Shown here: piece by piece, positions 1-7,114 of the stretch | Position numbering within the stretch: position 1 is the first letter of the stretch | Layout of the letters: each line of letters begins with the position of its first letter | NCBI GenBank assembly: GCA_964646525.1 | Contig: CAZYER010000045.1 | Span: 1-11,800, forward strand | Length of the DNA stretch: 11,800 bases | Reading direction: 5' to 3' | Source of the DNA: GCA-002282575 sp964646525 | GTDB lineage: Bacteria > Pseudomonadota > Gammaproteobacteria > Thiomicrospirales > Thiomicrospiraceae | The notes under the pieces: model-generated | Databases searched by the model: none | What the model was told of the DNA's origin: nothing | The model's input: only the letters and a program-made list of their open reading frames with translations | Translations under genes and position numbers: made by a program

Positions 1-68
1 CTATGTGAATTTAATTAATAAAACAGTTCAGCACTATTTGTTAGCTTCATTATTACCGAAGACTACAG
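1..68. other. Edge segment with no supported gene
   Basis: AT-rich sequence beyond the terminator of the last minus-strand gene. No reading frame on either strand has a start with a ribosome binding site. One plus-strand frame stays open across it, but it runs straight through the terminator hairpin and stops at about 122, so I regard it as chance. Whether the tail of a convergent gene lies further left cannot be judged from here. Confidence 0.5.
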
Positions 69-105
69 AAAAAAAAGCCCTCAACAGCAAGTTTGAGGGC
101 TTTTT
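69..105 (-). terminator. Rho-independent terminator, probably bidirectional
   Basis: An 8-bp perfect stem, GCCCTCAA at 77-84 pairing with TTGAGGGC at 93-100, encloses an 8-nt loop. An A-run (69-76) lies on one side and a T-run (101-105) on the other. Read on the minus strand, the stem is followed by eight T residues, as expected for an intrinsic terminator 19 nt after the stop codon of the small gene at 124-369. The flanking A/T runs also let it work on the plus strand. It marks the end of the minus-strand gene series. Confidence 0.9.
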
Positions 106-123
106 GAGTAAATTTCATGATGA

Positions 124-369
124 TTAATTCATAAACTTCATGATTGCCATAACAATACCTGCAAAAGCAAAAGTCTGTATCATCATTGCTTTGTATAACT
201 CTGATTTGAATTCCAAAATATCGCCCTTAGTAGCATATTCTCCAGCACTATGAATTTGCTCTGCAGCTTTTGCCTGCGCTTTAGTTAAAGCTGCAGCCTG
301 TTTTTCATCAAAACCCGCCTCTCGCAATGTATTGTTAAATTCAAAAGTGTCAAAAGTTACAGTGCTCAT
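124..369 (-). CDS. Small DUF1640/CCDC90-like coiled-coil membrane protein
   Basis: Predicted 81-residue protein. Its N-terminal part, with the FDTFEF motif near residue 6 and LREAGFDEKQAAAL near 15-28, matches what I recall of bacterial DUF1640 (CCDC90-like) proteins. A helical, Ala/Lys/Glu-rich stretch (about 24-60) with an EYATKGD segment (44-50) follows, then one hydrophobic segment (about 62-79) ending almost at the C terminus, suggesting a tail-anchored inner-membrane protein. The central coiled coil looks shorter than in many relatives. The molecular function of the bacterial family is unknown to me. The ATG start has a good GGAG Shine-Dalgarno (378-381) at 8 nt. The gene lies 54 nt after ppiD and directly before the terminator. 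A promoter-like extended -10 in the gap suggests it can be expressed separately. The family call rests on motif memory, not a search. Confidence 0.8.
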   Translation of the reverse strand: MSTVTFDTFEFNNTLREAGFDEKQAAALTKAQAKAAEQIHSAGEYATKGDILEFKSELYKAMMIQTFAFAGIVMAIMKFMN

Positions 370-403
370 GTCAATAACTCCGTTTCAAATAGGCATATGT
401 TAG

Positions 404-412
404 ATTTTAGCA
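404..412 (-). promoter_or_regulatory. Candidate extended -10 promoter for the DUF1640-like gene
   Basis: On the minus strand the gap between ppiD and the small gene contains TGCTAAAAT, an extended -10 (TGn) followed by a 5/6 match to TATAAT. The expected transcription start near 397 would give a leader of about 28 nt that contains the GGAG ribosome binding site. The -35 region, inside the end of ppiD, matches the consensus poorly, which is tolerated with an extended -10. Inference from sequence only. Confidence 0.35.
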
Positions 413-423
413 GAATCAGAGTC

Positions 424-2322
424 TTACTTCACCAACACTTCAATTTTAGCTTTATCTTTAATGCTCTTACCCACCGCTTCAAGCTCTGCATCAGCAAAAA
501 CTTGCACTGCTGCACCCTTTAAGTCATCTGCAACTTTCACTAATTTCGTTTCATCGGTACGTACCGCAGAAACACGAATGAGTACCGTATCTCCTGTTGA
601 TAATTGATGTGATACCCATGAAATTTGATCTTTAGCAGGTTTCGGTGCTTTAAACCCAGCTGAAAGAATTTCAGGCAACACTTGATCAAAGTTACGCGTC
701 ATCCATTGACTCGCCTTCCACTCAATACCTTCTTTAACCAGTGCTTCAGGCGCTTTGGTCGATGCTTTCGCCTCAGACAACACTGTTTTCGCCAATTCAG
801 CCGCTTGAGCAAAAGCAGCCTGACGTTGCAACAGAGAGCGAATTTCATCACTGACTTCCGCTAAAGGCCTATCACGACTTTCTTGATATTGATTGACACG
901 AACGACCAATGAATCGCCCATCTGCACATCAACCACGGCACTATTCAATTTATCTTTCACAACCTTAGATGAAAAACTAGCCTCAATCACTTGCGGTGCG
1001 GCAAACACGCCTTCTCCACCTTCAGCCGTCATCAAAGGACTGGTTTGAATGGTTAAACCTAACTTTTCCGCTGCTGGCTTCAGGCTATCATCTTGTTCAA
1101 AGGTCAGGGTTTTTAACTGTTCTAATTTAGCATTGTACTGCTTCAACGCAAGCTCATATTTTAACTCTTGCGCGAGCAGTTCTTTGACCTCAACAAAGCT
1201 TGGCGTCTTAGCTGCTTCTACTGCTACTAACTGTAACAAATGATAACCGTAGCTGGTTTTCACCACTTCAGACAAATCACCTGCTTTGGTTAAGGCAAAA
1301 GCGGCTGCTTCGAATTCAGGCACCATGTCACCACGTTGGAAAAAGCCCAACTCTCCACCACGATCGGCACTACCCGGATCCTCCGAATGAGCTTTAGCTA
1401 ACTCAGCAAAATCAGCACCCTGTTTAATTTCTGCTAACAAGCCTTCGATCTTCGTTTTGGCTTGTTCACTCGCCTTAGCATCCGCTTCTTGAGGCGACAT
1501 AATTAACATATGACGCACATTACGCTTTTCAGGCAGTTGAATTTTTTCTGGATGATCTTTGTAGTAAGTTTGCAGCTGTTCGTCCGTTACCTTAATAGAT
1601 TTGGCCAAATCCTCTACCGACAAACGCACATAATCAACGCTCACTTGTTCTGGTGCTTTGAAACGGGCTAGATTTTGTTCATAGTAGCTTTTGATTTCTG
1701 CTTCACTCACTGACACCTTACTTAAAAAGGGGCGATGATCAATGCGTAAATAACCAATTTCACGCTCCTGACTCTCCAACCCTGCCAAAGCTTTCAACTC
1801 ACTCGACCCAATCACTTCAGAAGTCGTTACCATTCCTTCTAATTGATTACGCAACATAAACTGACGTTGCGCCTGTTCAAAACGCTCTTTGGTAAAGCCA
1901 TTGTTTTTCAACACTTCATCGTAACGCTGTACCGAAAAAACACCTTTATCTTGGAACATTTGTTGCGATTGAATCACTTGAGCTAACAATTGATCACTCA
2001 TGCCGAAACCCTCTTTCTGCATTTGTTGATCAATCGCACTGCGTTGAATCAGATCATCTAATACCTGTTGACGCAACTTATCTTCTTGCACCAGGCTGGT
2101 GTACATATCGCCAAAACTTTCTTGGTACTGACGTTTGACGTTTTCTAATGCACGTGCAAACTCATTGGCTTGAATGGGTTCACCATTAACCTTAGCCGCC
2201 ACTTCAATACGGTCGCCACTGGTAAACTGGTCCAACCCAAACAAAGCAAAAGGAATAATGATGATCACCACGATCACCCAAGCAACCACGCCTTTCGAGC
2301 GTTCACGAATAAAAGATAACAT
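424..2322 (-). CDS. ppiD: PpiD-type periplasmic folding factor / peptidyl-prolyl isomerase
   Basis: About 632 residues, the usual size for PpiD. It is a chaperone anchored in the inner membrane and facing the periplasm, acting on proteins leaving the Sec translocon. Visible parts (numbering includes one extra leading residue): basic N terminus, one transmembrane helix (about 13-31), a SurA-like N-terminal region (about 36-250), a parvulin domain (about 268-367), and a C-terminal part resembling a second degenerate rotamase-like region. The parvulin domain keeps RHMLI, SEDPGSADRGGELGFF, GDMVPEFEAAAF and the YGYH end. I chose ATG at 2322 over the in-frame TTG at 2325 because the GGAAG ribosome binding site (2329-2333) is then 6 nt away instead of 3. 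The gene begins 14 nt after the purA stop, so it is very probably co-transcribed with purA. In many Gammaproteobacteria ppiD instead follows lon and hupB. Confidence 0.95.
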   Translation of the reverse strand: MLSFIRERSKGVVAWVIVVIIIIPFALFGLDQFTSGDRIEVAAKVNGEPIQANEFARALENVKRQYQESFGDMYTSLVQEDKLRQQVLDDLIQRSAIDQQMQKEGFGMSDQLLAQVIQSQQMFQDKGVFSVQRYDEVLKNNGFTKERFEQAQRQFMLRNQLEGMVTTSEVIGSSELKALAGLESQEREIGYLRIDHRPFLSKVSVSEAEIKSYYEQNLARFKAPEQVSVDYVRLSVEDLAKSIKVTDEQLQTYYKDHPEKIQLPEKRNVRHMLIMSPQEADAKASEQAKTKIEGLLAEIKQGADFAELAKAHSEDPGSADRGGELGFFQRGDMVPEFEAAAFALTKAGDLSEVVKTSYGYHLLQLVAVEAAKTPSFVEVKELLAQELKYELALKQYNAKLEQLKTLTFEQDDSLKPAAEKLGLTIQTSPLMTAEGGEGVFAAPQVIEASFSSKVVKDKLNSAVVDVQMGDSLVVRVNQYQESRDRPLAEVSDEIRSLLQRQAAFAQAAELAKTVLSEAKASTKAPEALVKEGIEWKASQWMTRNFDQVLPEILSAGFKAPKPAKDQISWVSHQLSTGDTVLIRVSAVRTDETKLVKVADDLKGAAVQVFADAELEAVGKSIKDKAKIEVLVK

Positions 2323-2336
2323 CAATGACTTCCAAG

Positions 2337-3659
2337 TTAAACCGTAAAGGGATCACGCATGATCAATGTTTCAACACGATCAGGTCCAGTCGACACCATA
2401 TCGACAGGCACATTGATCATTTTTTCGAGGTAACGAATGTAAGCTTTTGCATTTTCAGGCAAATCATTCCATTGTTGAACCCCAAGCGTTGACGTTTGCC
2501 AACCTGCTAAACGCTCATAAATAGGTGTACAATGATGATAATCCTCAGCAGACAATGGCGGCATTTCAATGCGCTGACCATCCAATTCGTAAGCTACGCA
2601 AACATCAATGTATTCCAACTCATCCAAAACATCCAGTTTGGTTAAGCAGATACCCGTCAATGAGTTGATTTGGGCAGAGCGACGTAACGCAACTGCATCA
2701 AACCATCCACAACGACGTTGACGACCCGTAGTAGCACCAAACTCACGACCCACAGTACCTAAATGTTTACCAATAGGATCTCCTTGGTCTTGCGCAGCAT
2801 CATAATTCAATTCAGTTGGGAAAGGACCGCCACCGACACGTGTTGCGTAAGCCTTAGTAATACCTAATACATAATCTAAGTCGCAAGGGCCAATACCCGT
2901 ACCCGTTGCTGCACCACCCGCCGTGGTATTCGATGAGGTGACATAAGGATAGGTACCCTGATCAATATCGAGCAAAGTACCTTGTGCGCCTTCAAACAGA
3001 ACACTATGACCTGCTTGATTGAGCTCGGTTATTAACTGAGGAATATCAGCCAACATCGGCAACAGTCGTTCGCGATAGATCTTACATTTTTCAAGCTGTG
3101 CTTCCACATCTACCGCTGGCTGTTTGAAATAAGAAGTCAGTGTAAAATTGTGATAATCCATCACTTCGCGCAACTTACGTTCAAAGGCTTCAAAATCGAT
3201 CAGATCACCAACACGTAATCCTCGACGTGCTGCCTTATCTTCATAGGCTGGACCAATACCACGACCTGTGGTACCAATGGCTTGGGCGCCGCGTGCAACT
3301 TCACGCGCTTTATCTAAAGCAACGTGATAGTCCAGAATTAACGGACAAGCTTTACTCACTTTCATGCGTGAAGCAACTGTTACGCCAGCCGCTTCTAAAT
3401 TATCCATTTCTTTAATCAGAGCATCTGGTGCTAGCACAACGCCATTACCAATTAAGCACAAAACTTCGTCACGCAAAATCCCCGAAGGAATCAAGTGGAG
3501 TACTGTTTTTTTGCCTTCAATTACCAAGGTATGACCCGCATTGTGCCCACCCTGAAAACGAACGACTGCAGCAACGCGATCTGTTAATAAATCGACAATT
3601 TTGCCCTTGCCTTCATCACCCCATTGCGTGCCAACCACGACTAAGTTCTTTTTTGCCAT
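2337..3659 (-). CDS. purA: Adenylosuccinate synthetase
   Basis: Cytosolic enzyme joining IMP and aspartate with GTP hydrolysis to make adenylosuccinate, the first committed step to AMP. The sequence aligns along its full length with E. coli PurA from memory: phosphate-binding GDEGKGK with the catalytic Asp, GGHNAGHT with the catalytic His, IGTTGRGIGPAYEDK, FEGAQGTLLDID, the SSNTTAGG segment, EFGATTGR, the guanine-binding TKLDVLD, and STGPDR close to the C terminus. The protein is 440 residues from ATG at 3659 (MAKKNL). An in-frame ATG at 3674 would add five residues. I prefer 3659 because the conserved N terminus starts there, but neither start has a recognisable Shine-Dalgarno sequence. It follows hisZ after 73 nt and precedes ppiD by 14 nt. 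Confidence 0.97.
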   Translation of the reverse strand: MAKKNLVVVGTQWGDEGKGKIVDLLTDRVAAVVRFQGGHNAGHTLVIEGKKTVLHLIPSGILRDEVLCLIGNGVVLAPDALIKEMDNLEAAGVTVASRMKVSKACPLILDYHVALDKAREVARGAQAIGTTGRGIGPAYEDKAARRGLRVGDLIDFEAFERKLREVMDYHNFTLTSYFKQPAVDVEAQLEKCKIYRERLLPMLADIPQLITELNQAGHSVLFEGAQGTLLDIDQGTYPYVTSSNTTAGGAATGTGIGPCDLDYVLGITKAYATRVGGGPFPTELNYDAAQDQGDPIGKHLGTVGREFGATTGRQRRCGWFDAVALRRSAQINSLTGICLTKLDVLDELEYIDVCVAYELDGQRIEMPPLSAEDYHHCTPIYERLAGWQTSTLGVQQWNDLPENAKAYIRYLEKMINVPVDMVSTGPDRVETLIMRDPFTV

Positions 3660-3732
3660 TATATTCAATGCCATTAATTGTATTAAGTTAGGTTAGATTC
3701 TATTCTGCCGTTCACTGCCCATCACAACTGGG

Positions 3733-4920
3733 TTAACGCACTGCCCACTGCTCATTTTCTTTGACCAGCTCCATATCACACTCTTGTTTTTGGCTAACCC
3801 AGTCTACATCGGGAAAACCAATGACAACACTATGCCCTTCGTGACGCAACTGGTGAATCAGTGCCACCAATTTCAAATCTGCCACGGCTGGAGCCAAAAT
3901 ACGCTTACGTTTCTTGGGATGTACGGGTAAAGGTAAATCCATTAATTGACGCAAATCTAAACTGAAACCTGTTGCCGGACGCGCCACACCAAAATCAGCG
4001 CCCGAATCATCGTATCGACCACCTGATGCAATCATGCGTTGGCGACTAGGCTCGATCACACCGAACACGATACCAGTATGATATTTAAAACCACGCAAAT
4101 CAGTTAAATCCAGATGAATAGCCAAATCTTCATGCGTCATCTTTATATGTTGTACAACTTGTTTTAAACGTGCCAAGCTGGCATCCATGGTTTTATCCAA
4201 ACGAGCCAACGCCTTATCAGCATCAAGTAATACCTGTTGCGCATCTCCACAAAGTTTAGGCAAAACCATCAACGCATCTTTTAAATGAGACTGGCTGATC
4301 GACAATTCACCACACCAGCCCGCCCATTCAGGTAAGGATTTACGTTGTAAGATCGCTTGCGCCTGTGCATCTTGCTCTGCACTCAATCCCAACAAATTCG
4401 ACAGCGCGCGATAAATAGCCACATGCCCCAAAGCTAGCGTTAAATGAGACAAACCTATGCGATGACAAGTTGATAACATCAACTCCATCACTTCAATATC
4501 ACTTTGCACACCCGCATGACCAAACAATTCAGCACCAACTTGAATCGGACTACGTGAACTACTCACCGCATTGGGACGAGCACGTAACACTTCTCCAGCA
4601 TAACATAGACGAGAAGGCAACTTGGTATGTAAACGATGCGCATCAATACGCGCTACTTGCGGTGTCATATCAGCACGCACACCCATCATTTTACCCGAAA
4701 CTTGATCGACTAATTGACAGGTGTCTAGCTGCAAATCAACCGCTTTACCAGTTAATAAAGACTGAGTAAACTCAACCATCGGCGTCATAACCAAATCGTA
4801 ACCCCAACGTGAAAACTCATCTAAGAGTTCACGACGCCAAAACTCAATTTGCTCTGCTTCTTTAGGAAGAATGTCTTCAATCCCATCTGGCACTAACCAG
4901 CGCCCCATTTCCATCGACAT
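3733..4920 (-). CDS. hisZ: ATP phosphoribosyltransferase regulatory subunit HisZ
   Basis: HisZ is a catalytically dead relative of histidyl-tRNA synthetase that pairs with the short form of HisG to catalyse and regulate the first step of histidine synthesis. About 395 residues. Recognisable parts: LVPDGIEDILP near the N terminus, MGVRADMTPQVARIDAH, the motif-2-like RLCYAGEVLRARP, SRSPIQVGAELFG, LGHVAIYR, and SGGRYDD. The synthetase signature normally reading RGLDYYTG is here RGFKYHTG, and the motif-3 region reads GFSLDLRQL; both fit HisZ rather than a true synthetase. No anticodon-binding domain is present. Four closely spaced in-frame ATGs exist; ATG at 4920 sits 8 nt from a weak AGG, whereas ATG at 4926 sits only 2 nt from it. 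Its position between hflC and purA is that seen in Pseudomonas-like genomes. It predicts a short-form HisG elsewhere in this genome. Confidence 0.93.
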   Translation of the reverse strand: MSMEMGRWLVPDGIEDILPKEAEQIEFWRRELLDEFSRWGYDLVMTPMVEFTQSLLTGKAVDLQLDTCQLVDQVSGKMMGVRADMTPQVARIDAHRLHTKLPSRLCYAGEVLRARPNAVSSSRSPIQVGAELFGHAGVQSDIEVMELMLSTCHRIGLSHLTLALGHVAIYRALSNLLGLSAEQDAQAQAILQRKSLPEWAGWCGELSISQSHLKDALMVLPKLCGDAQQVLLDADKALARLDKTMDASLARLKQVVQHIKMTHEDLAIHLDLTDLRGFKYHTGIVFGVIEPSRQRMIASGGRYDDSGADFGVARPATGFSLDLRQLMDLPLPVHPKKRKRILAPAVADLKLVALIHQLRHEGHSVVIGFPDVDWVSQKQECDMELVKENEQWAVR

Positions 4921-4992
4921 ACTCATTGCCTATTTATCTATTGCCATTTAAACACATATCTGCTGAATGTTCACAGCAAGCGTTGCTAAATT

Positions 4993-5862
4993 TTACTTGC
5001 CCGAAGGTTGACGTAAAAAACGTAAAAACTCGGCATCACTATCCAAAATCAACACATCTCGCTTGTCTTTAAAGGCTTCACGATAGACGGATAATGAACG
5101 ATAAAATGCAAAGAAATCGGCATTTTTGCTATGCGCTGCCGCATAAATATCGGTTGCTTTAGCATCCCCGTCACCTCGTAACGCCTCTGCTTCCTTATAA
5201 GCCTCGGCCAATAGTACCGTACGCTGACGATCGGCATCAGCACGAATACGCTCGGCTGCTTCTGAACCTTGAGAACGTAAGTCTTTCGCCACACGAATAC
5301 GCTCTGCTTCCATACGACGATACACTGACTCACTCACTTCTTTCGGCAAATCAATACGCTTTAAGCGAATGTCCAGCAGCTCAATACCAAAATCTTTTGC
5401 TTGAGCTCGTGCCGCATCTTCAATCGCTTCAACCATTTTTAAGCGATCACCAGCAATCACATCTTGCACGGTACGAGAAGCAATTTCTGCCCGTAAGCCA
5501 TCTTTGATGATTTGTGCCAAACGCATATTCGCACGACGCACATCGCCACCCATTGAGGTGTAAAACTGTTTTACATCAGAAATTCGCCATTTAACAAACG
5601 AATCGACAATTAAGTTTTTCTTTTCAAACGTCAGATAACGCTCTGGCTCTGCATCCAAGGTTTGAATACGCGCATCAAACTTAACGACATTGTTGACGAA
5701 AGGCAATTTAAAATGCAGACCTGGTTCATACTCCGCGTCAATCACTTGACCTAATTGCAATTTAAGCGCTTTCTCGTATTCATTAACGGTGAATACCGAC
5801 ATAGAAAGACCAATGACCAACACACCCGCTGCGGTTGAAAATCCATTACGTAATAAGCTCAT
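4993..5862 (-). CDS. hflC: HflC, SPFH-domain subunit of the FtsH-regulating HflKC complex
   Basis: A 289-residue prohibitin-like (SPFH) membrane protein. With HflK it forms a large periplasm-facing cage around the FtsH protease and modulates membrane-protein degradation. An N-terminal signal-anchor helix (about 9-26) precedes the SPFH domain: VNEYEKALKLQLGQV, PGLHFKLPFV, the KNLIVDSFVKWRI strand, and SRTVQDVIAGDR. A long charged helical region follows (about 180-245, with EAERIRVAKDLRSQGSEAA and AEAYKEAEALRGDGDAKA), then the C-terminal YREAF and FLRFL segments. It is shorter than E. coli HflC (334), as in Pseudomonas. Its ATG overlaps the hflK stop by one base (TAATG), and a strong GGGAGG (5870-5875) lies 7 nt upstream inside the end of hflK, so the two are almost certainly translationally coupled, giving matched subunit amounts. 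Confidence 0.97.
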   Translation of the reverse strand: MSLLRNGFSTAAGVLVIGLSMSVFTVNEYEKALKLQLGQVIDAEYEPGLHFKLPFVNNVVKFDARIQTLDAEPERYLTFEKKNLIVDSFVKWRISDVKQFYTSMGGDVRRANMRLAQIIKDGLRAEIASRTVQDVIAGDRLKMVEAIEDAARAQAKDFGIELLDIRLKRIDLPKEVSESVYRRMEAERIRVAKDLRSQGSEAAERIRADADRQRTVLLAEAYKEAEALRGDGDAKATDIYAAAHSKNADFFAFYRSLSVYREAFKDKRDVLILDSDAEFLRFLRQPSGK

Positions 5863-7064
5863 TAACGTGCCTCCCGATTACGAAGGTTATCGCGCAATGA
5901 AGGCGCTGTACGAACCCCAGAAGATGCCGAAGTATCTGGCAAGGCATTCATCGACGGAGTTGCTGGCAATCCTGATTTATCATCTTGCATCCACTTATCT
6001 AAGGGAAGATACATCATTTGACCACTGGATTTAGCCGAAACCATAATTTTGCTACTGCTACCCAACACCTGCTCAACTGTATCTAAATACATACGTTGAC
6101 GTGTGACCTCAGGCGCTTTTTGATATTGCGTCAAAATACTGTTAAAACGACTTGCCTCACCCTCTGCGCGTGAAACGACTTGTTCACGATAGGCGTTGGC
6201 TTCTTCAGTCAAACGCGCTGCCTGACCACGAGCCTTAGGCAGAATGTCGTTCGCATAAGCTTCAGCTTCACTAATCAAGCGCTGACGATCCTCACGTGCT
6301 TTCACGACATCTGCAAATGAAGCTTGTACTTGCTCAGGTGGTTGAGCGTCTTGCAAGTTAACACTGGTAATTTGTATACCAGCTTTCAAGCTGTCTAAAG
6401 CCTCTTGAGCATTTTCACGAACCTTGGCGACCAGTTGCGTGCGACCATCGGTTAACACAAAATCCATCTTATTTTTACCGACAACATCACGTAGCGCACT
6501 TTCTACAATTTCACGCAACGCATTGTCTGGATCAATGTTGGTAAATAAATAGTTGCTCGCATTGCGAATGTTATATTGTACTGCCAATTTAATATCAACA
6601 ATATTTTCATCTTGCGTTAACATCAAAGACTCGCCAGCGACATCACTATTGGTATTCTTGATCGAACGATAACCAATTTCCGCATTACGGATTTGCTCGA
6701 CGTTGACCTTAGTGACATCACCAATGGGTGTCGGCCAGTTCCAATGAGGACCTGGACCCGTTTCTTGAGTGTAGGCACCAAATACGGTCACCACACCACG
6801 CTCTGCTGGATCAACAATATAAATACCAAAAGCCAACCAAACCGCAACGGCAGCACCACCAATAACACCCAATCCAACACCCAAACCTTCAGGTGGTGTT
6901 GATGAAGCATCATTTTGACCGCCACCTTGTTGGCCAATTTTGCCCAAAAAGCCCTCTAACTGACGCTTAACTTGTTCAACCGCATCCGCTGATGAGTCTT
7001 TTCGTGGTGGACGATTTCCACTCCATGGATCTTGTCCAGGTTTCCCAGGTTCGTTCCAGGCCAT
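5862..7064 (-). CDS. hflK: HflK, SPFH-domain partner of HflC
   Basis: A 400-residue inner-membrane protein, partner of HflC in the FtsH-regulating complex. The start is ATG at 7064: translation from there begins MAWNEPGKPGQDPW, the typical HflK N terminus, and AAGGGAG (7074-7080) sits 9 nt upstream. The longer frame reaching a TTG at 7103 adds 13 residues without family support. Features: a polar Gly/Gln/Pro-rich N-terminal segment (1-60), a transmembrane helix (about 62-84), the SPFH domain from AERGVVTVFG (88-96) through SLMLTQDENIVDI and the ESALRDVVGK segment, a long helical region with AEAYANDILPKARGQAARL, and the AAPEITRERLY-type motif here as KAPEVTRQRMYLDT (316-329). The low-complexity C-terminal tail is ordinary for the family. 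It follows hflX after 50 nt. Confidence 0.97.
   Translation of the reverse strand: MAWNEPGKPGQDPWSGNRPPRKDSSADAVEQVKRQLEGFLGKIGQQGGGQNDASSTPPEGLGVGLGVIGGAAVAVWLAFGIYIVDPAERGVVTVFGAYTQETGPGPHWNWPTPIGDVTKVNVEQIRNAEIGYRSIKNTNSDVAGESLMLTQDENIVDIKLAVQYNIRNASNYLFTNIDPDNALREIVESALRDVVGKNKMDFVLTDGRTQLVAKVRENAQEALDSLKAGIQITSVNLQDAQPPEQVQASFADVVKAREDRQRLISEAEAYANDILPKARGQAARLTEEANAYREQVVSRAEGEASRFNSILTQYQKAPEVTRQRMYLDTVEQVLGSSSKIMVSAKSSGQMMYLPLDKWMQDDKSGLPATPSMNALPDTSASSGVRTAPSLRDNLRNREAR
5870..5875 (-). promoter_or_regulatory. Shine-Dalgarno of hflC inside hflK
   Basis: GGGAGG on the minus strand, 7 nt before the hflC ATG and within the last codons of hflK. Together with the TAATG stop/start overlap this supports coupled translation of the two subunits. 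Confidence 0.85.
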
Positions 7065-7114
7065 AATGACCAACTCCCTTTTTGTGACATGAAATACAGA
7101 CAAACTGGCAAATT

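Noticed and set aside
3713..3747. 9-bp direct repeat CACTGCCCA at 3713-3721 and 3739-3747 across the hisZ stop
   Set aside because: Only two short copies, one inside the hisZ coding end; more likely chance or a slippage trace than an operator.
4470..4769. Plus-strand 99-codon frame opposite hisZ
   Set aside because: Antisense to conserved HisZ codons, His/Gln-rich as expected from the complement of the real frame, no ribosome site seen.
4927..4992. Search for yjeT (DUF2065) between hflC and hisZ, where a small gene sits in the enteric version of this operon
   Set aside because: The gap is only 66 nt and no frame encodes a hydrophobic small protein. Two overlapping 5-bp hairpins there lack a T-run and are too weak to call a terminator.
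5789..6034. Plus-strand 81-codon frame antisense to the hflK/hflC junction with a protein-like composition
   Set aside because: It lies wholly opposite two well-supported conserved genes, has no promoter or family resemblance I can name, and such frames are common opposite coding sequence.
7065..7103. N-terminal extension of hflK from a TTG at 7103
   Set aside because: ATG 7064 gives the conserved MAWNEPG start with AAGGGAG 9 nt upstream; the extension has no support.
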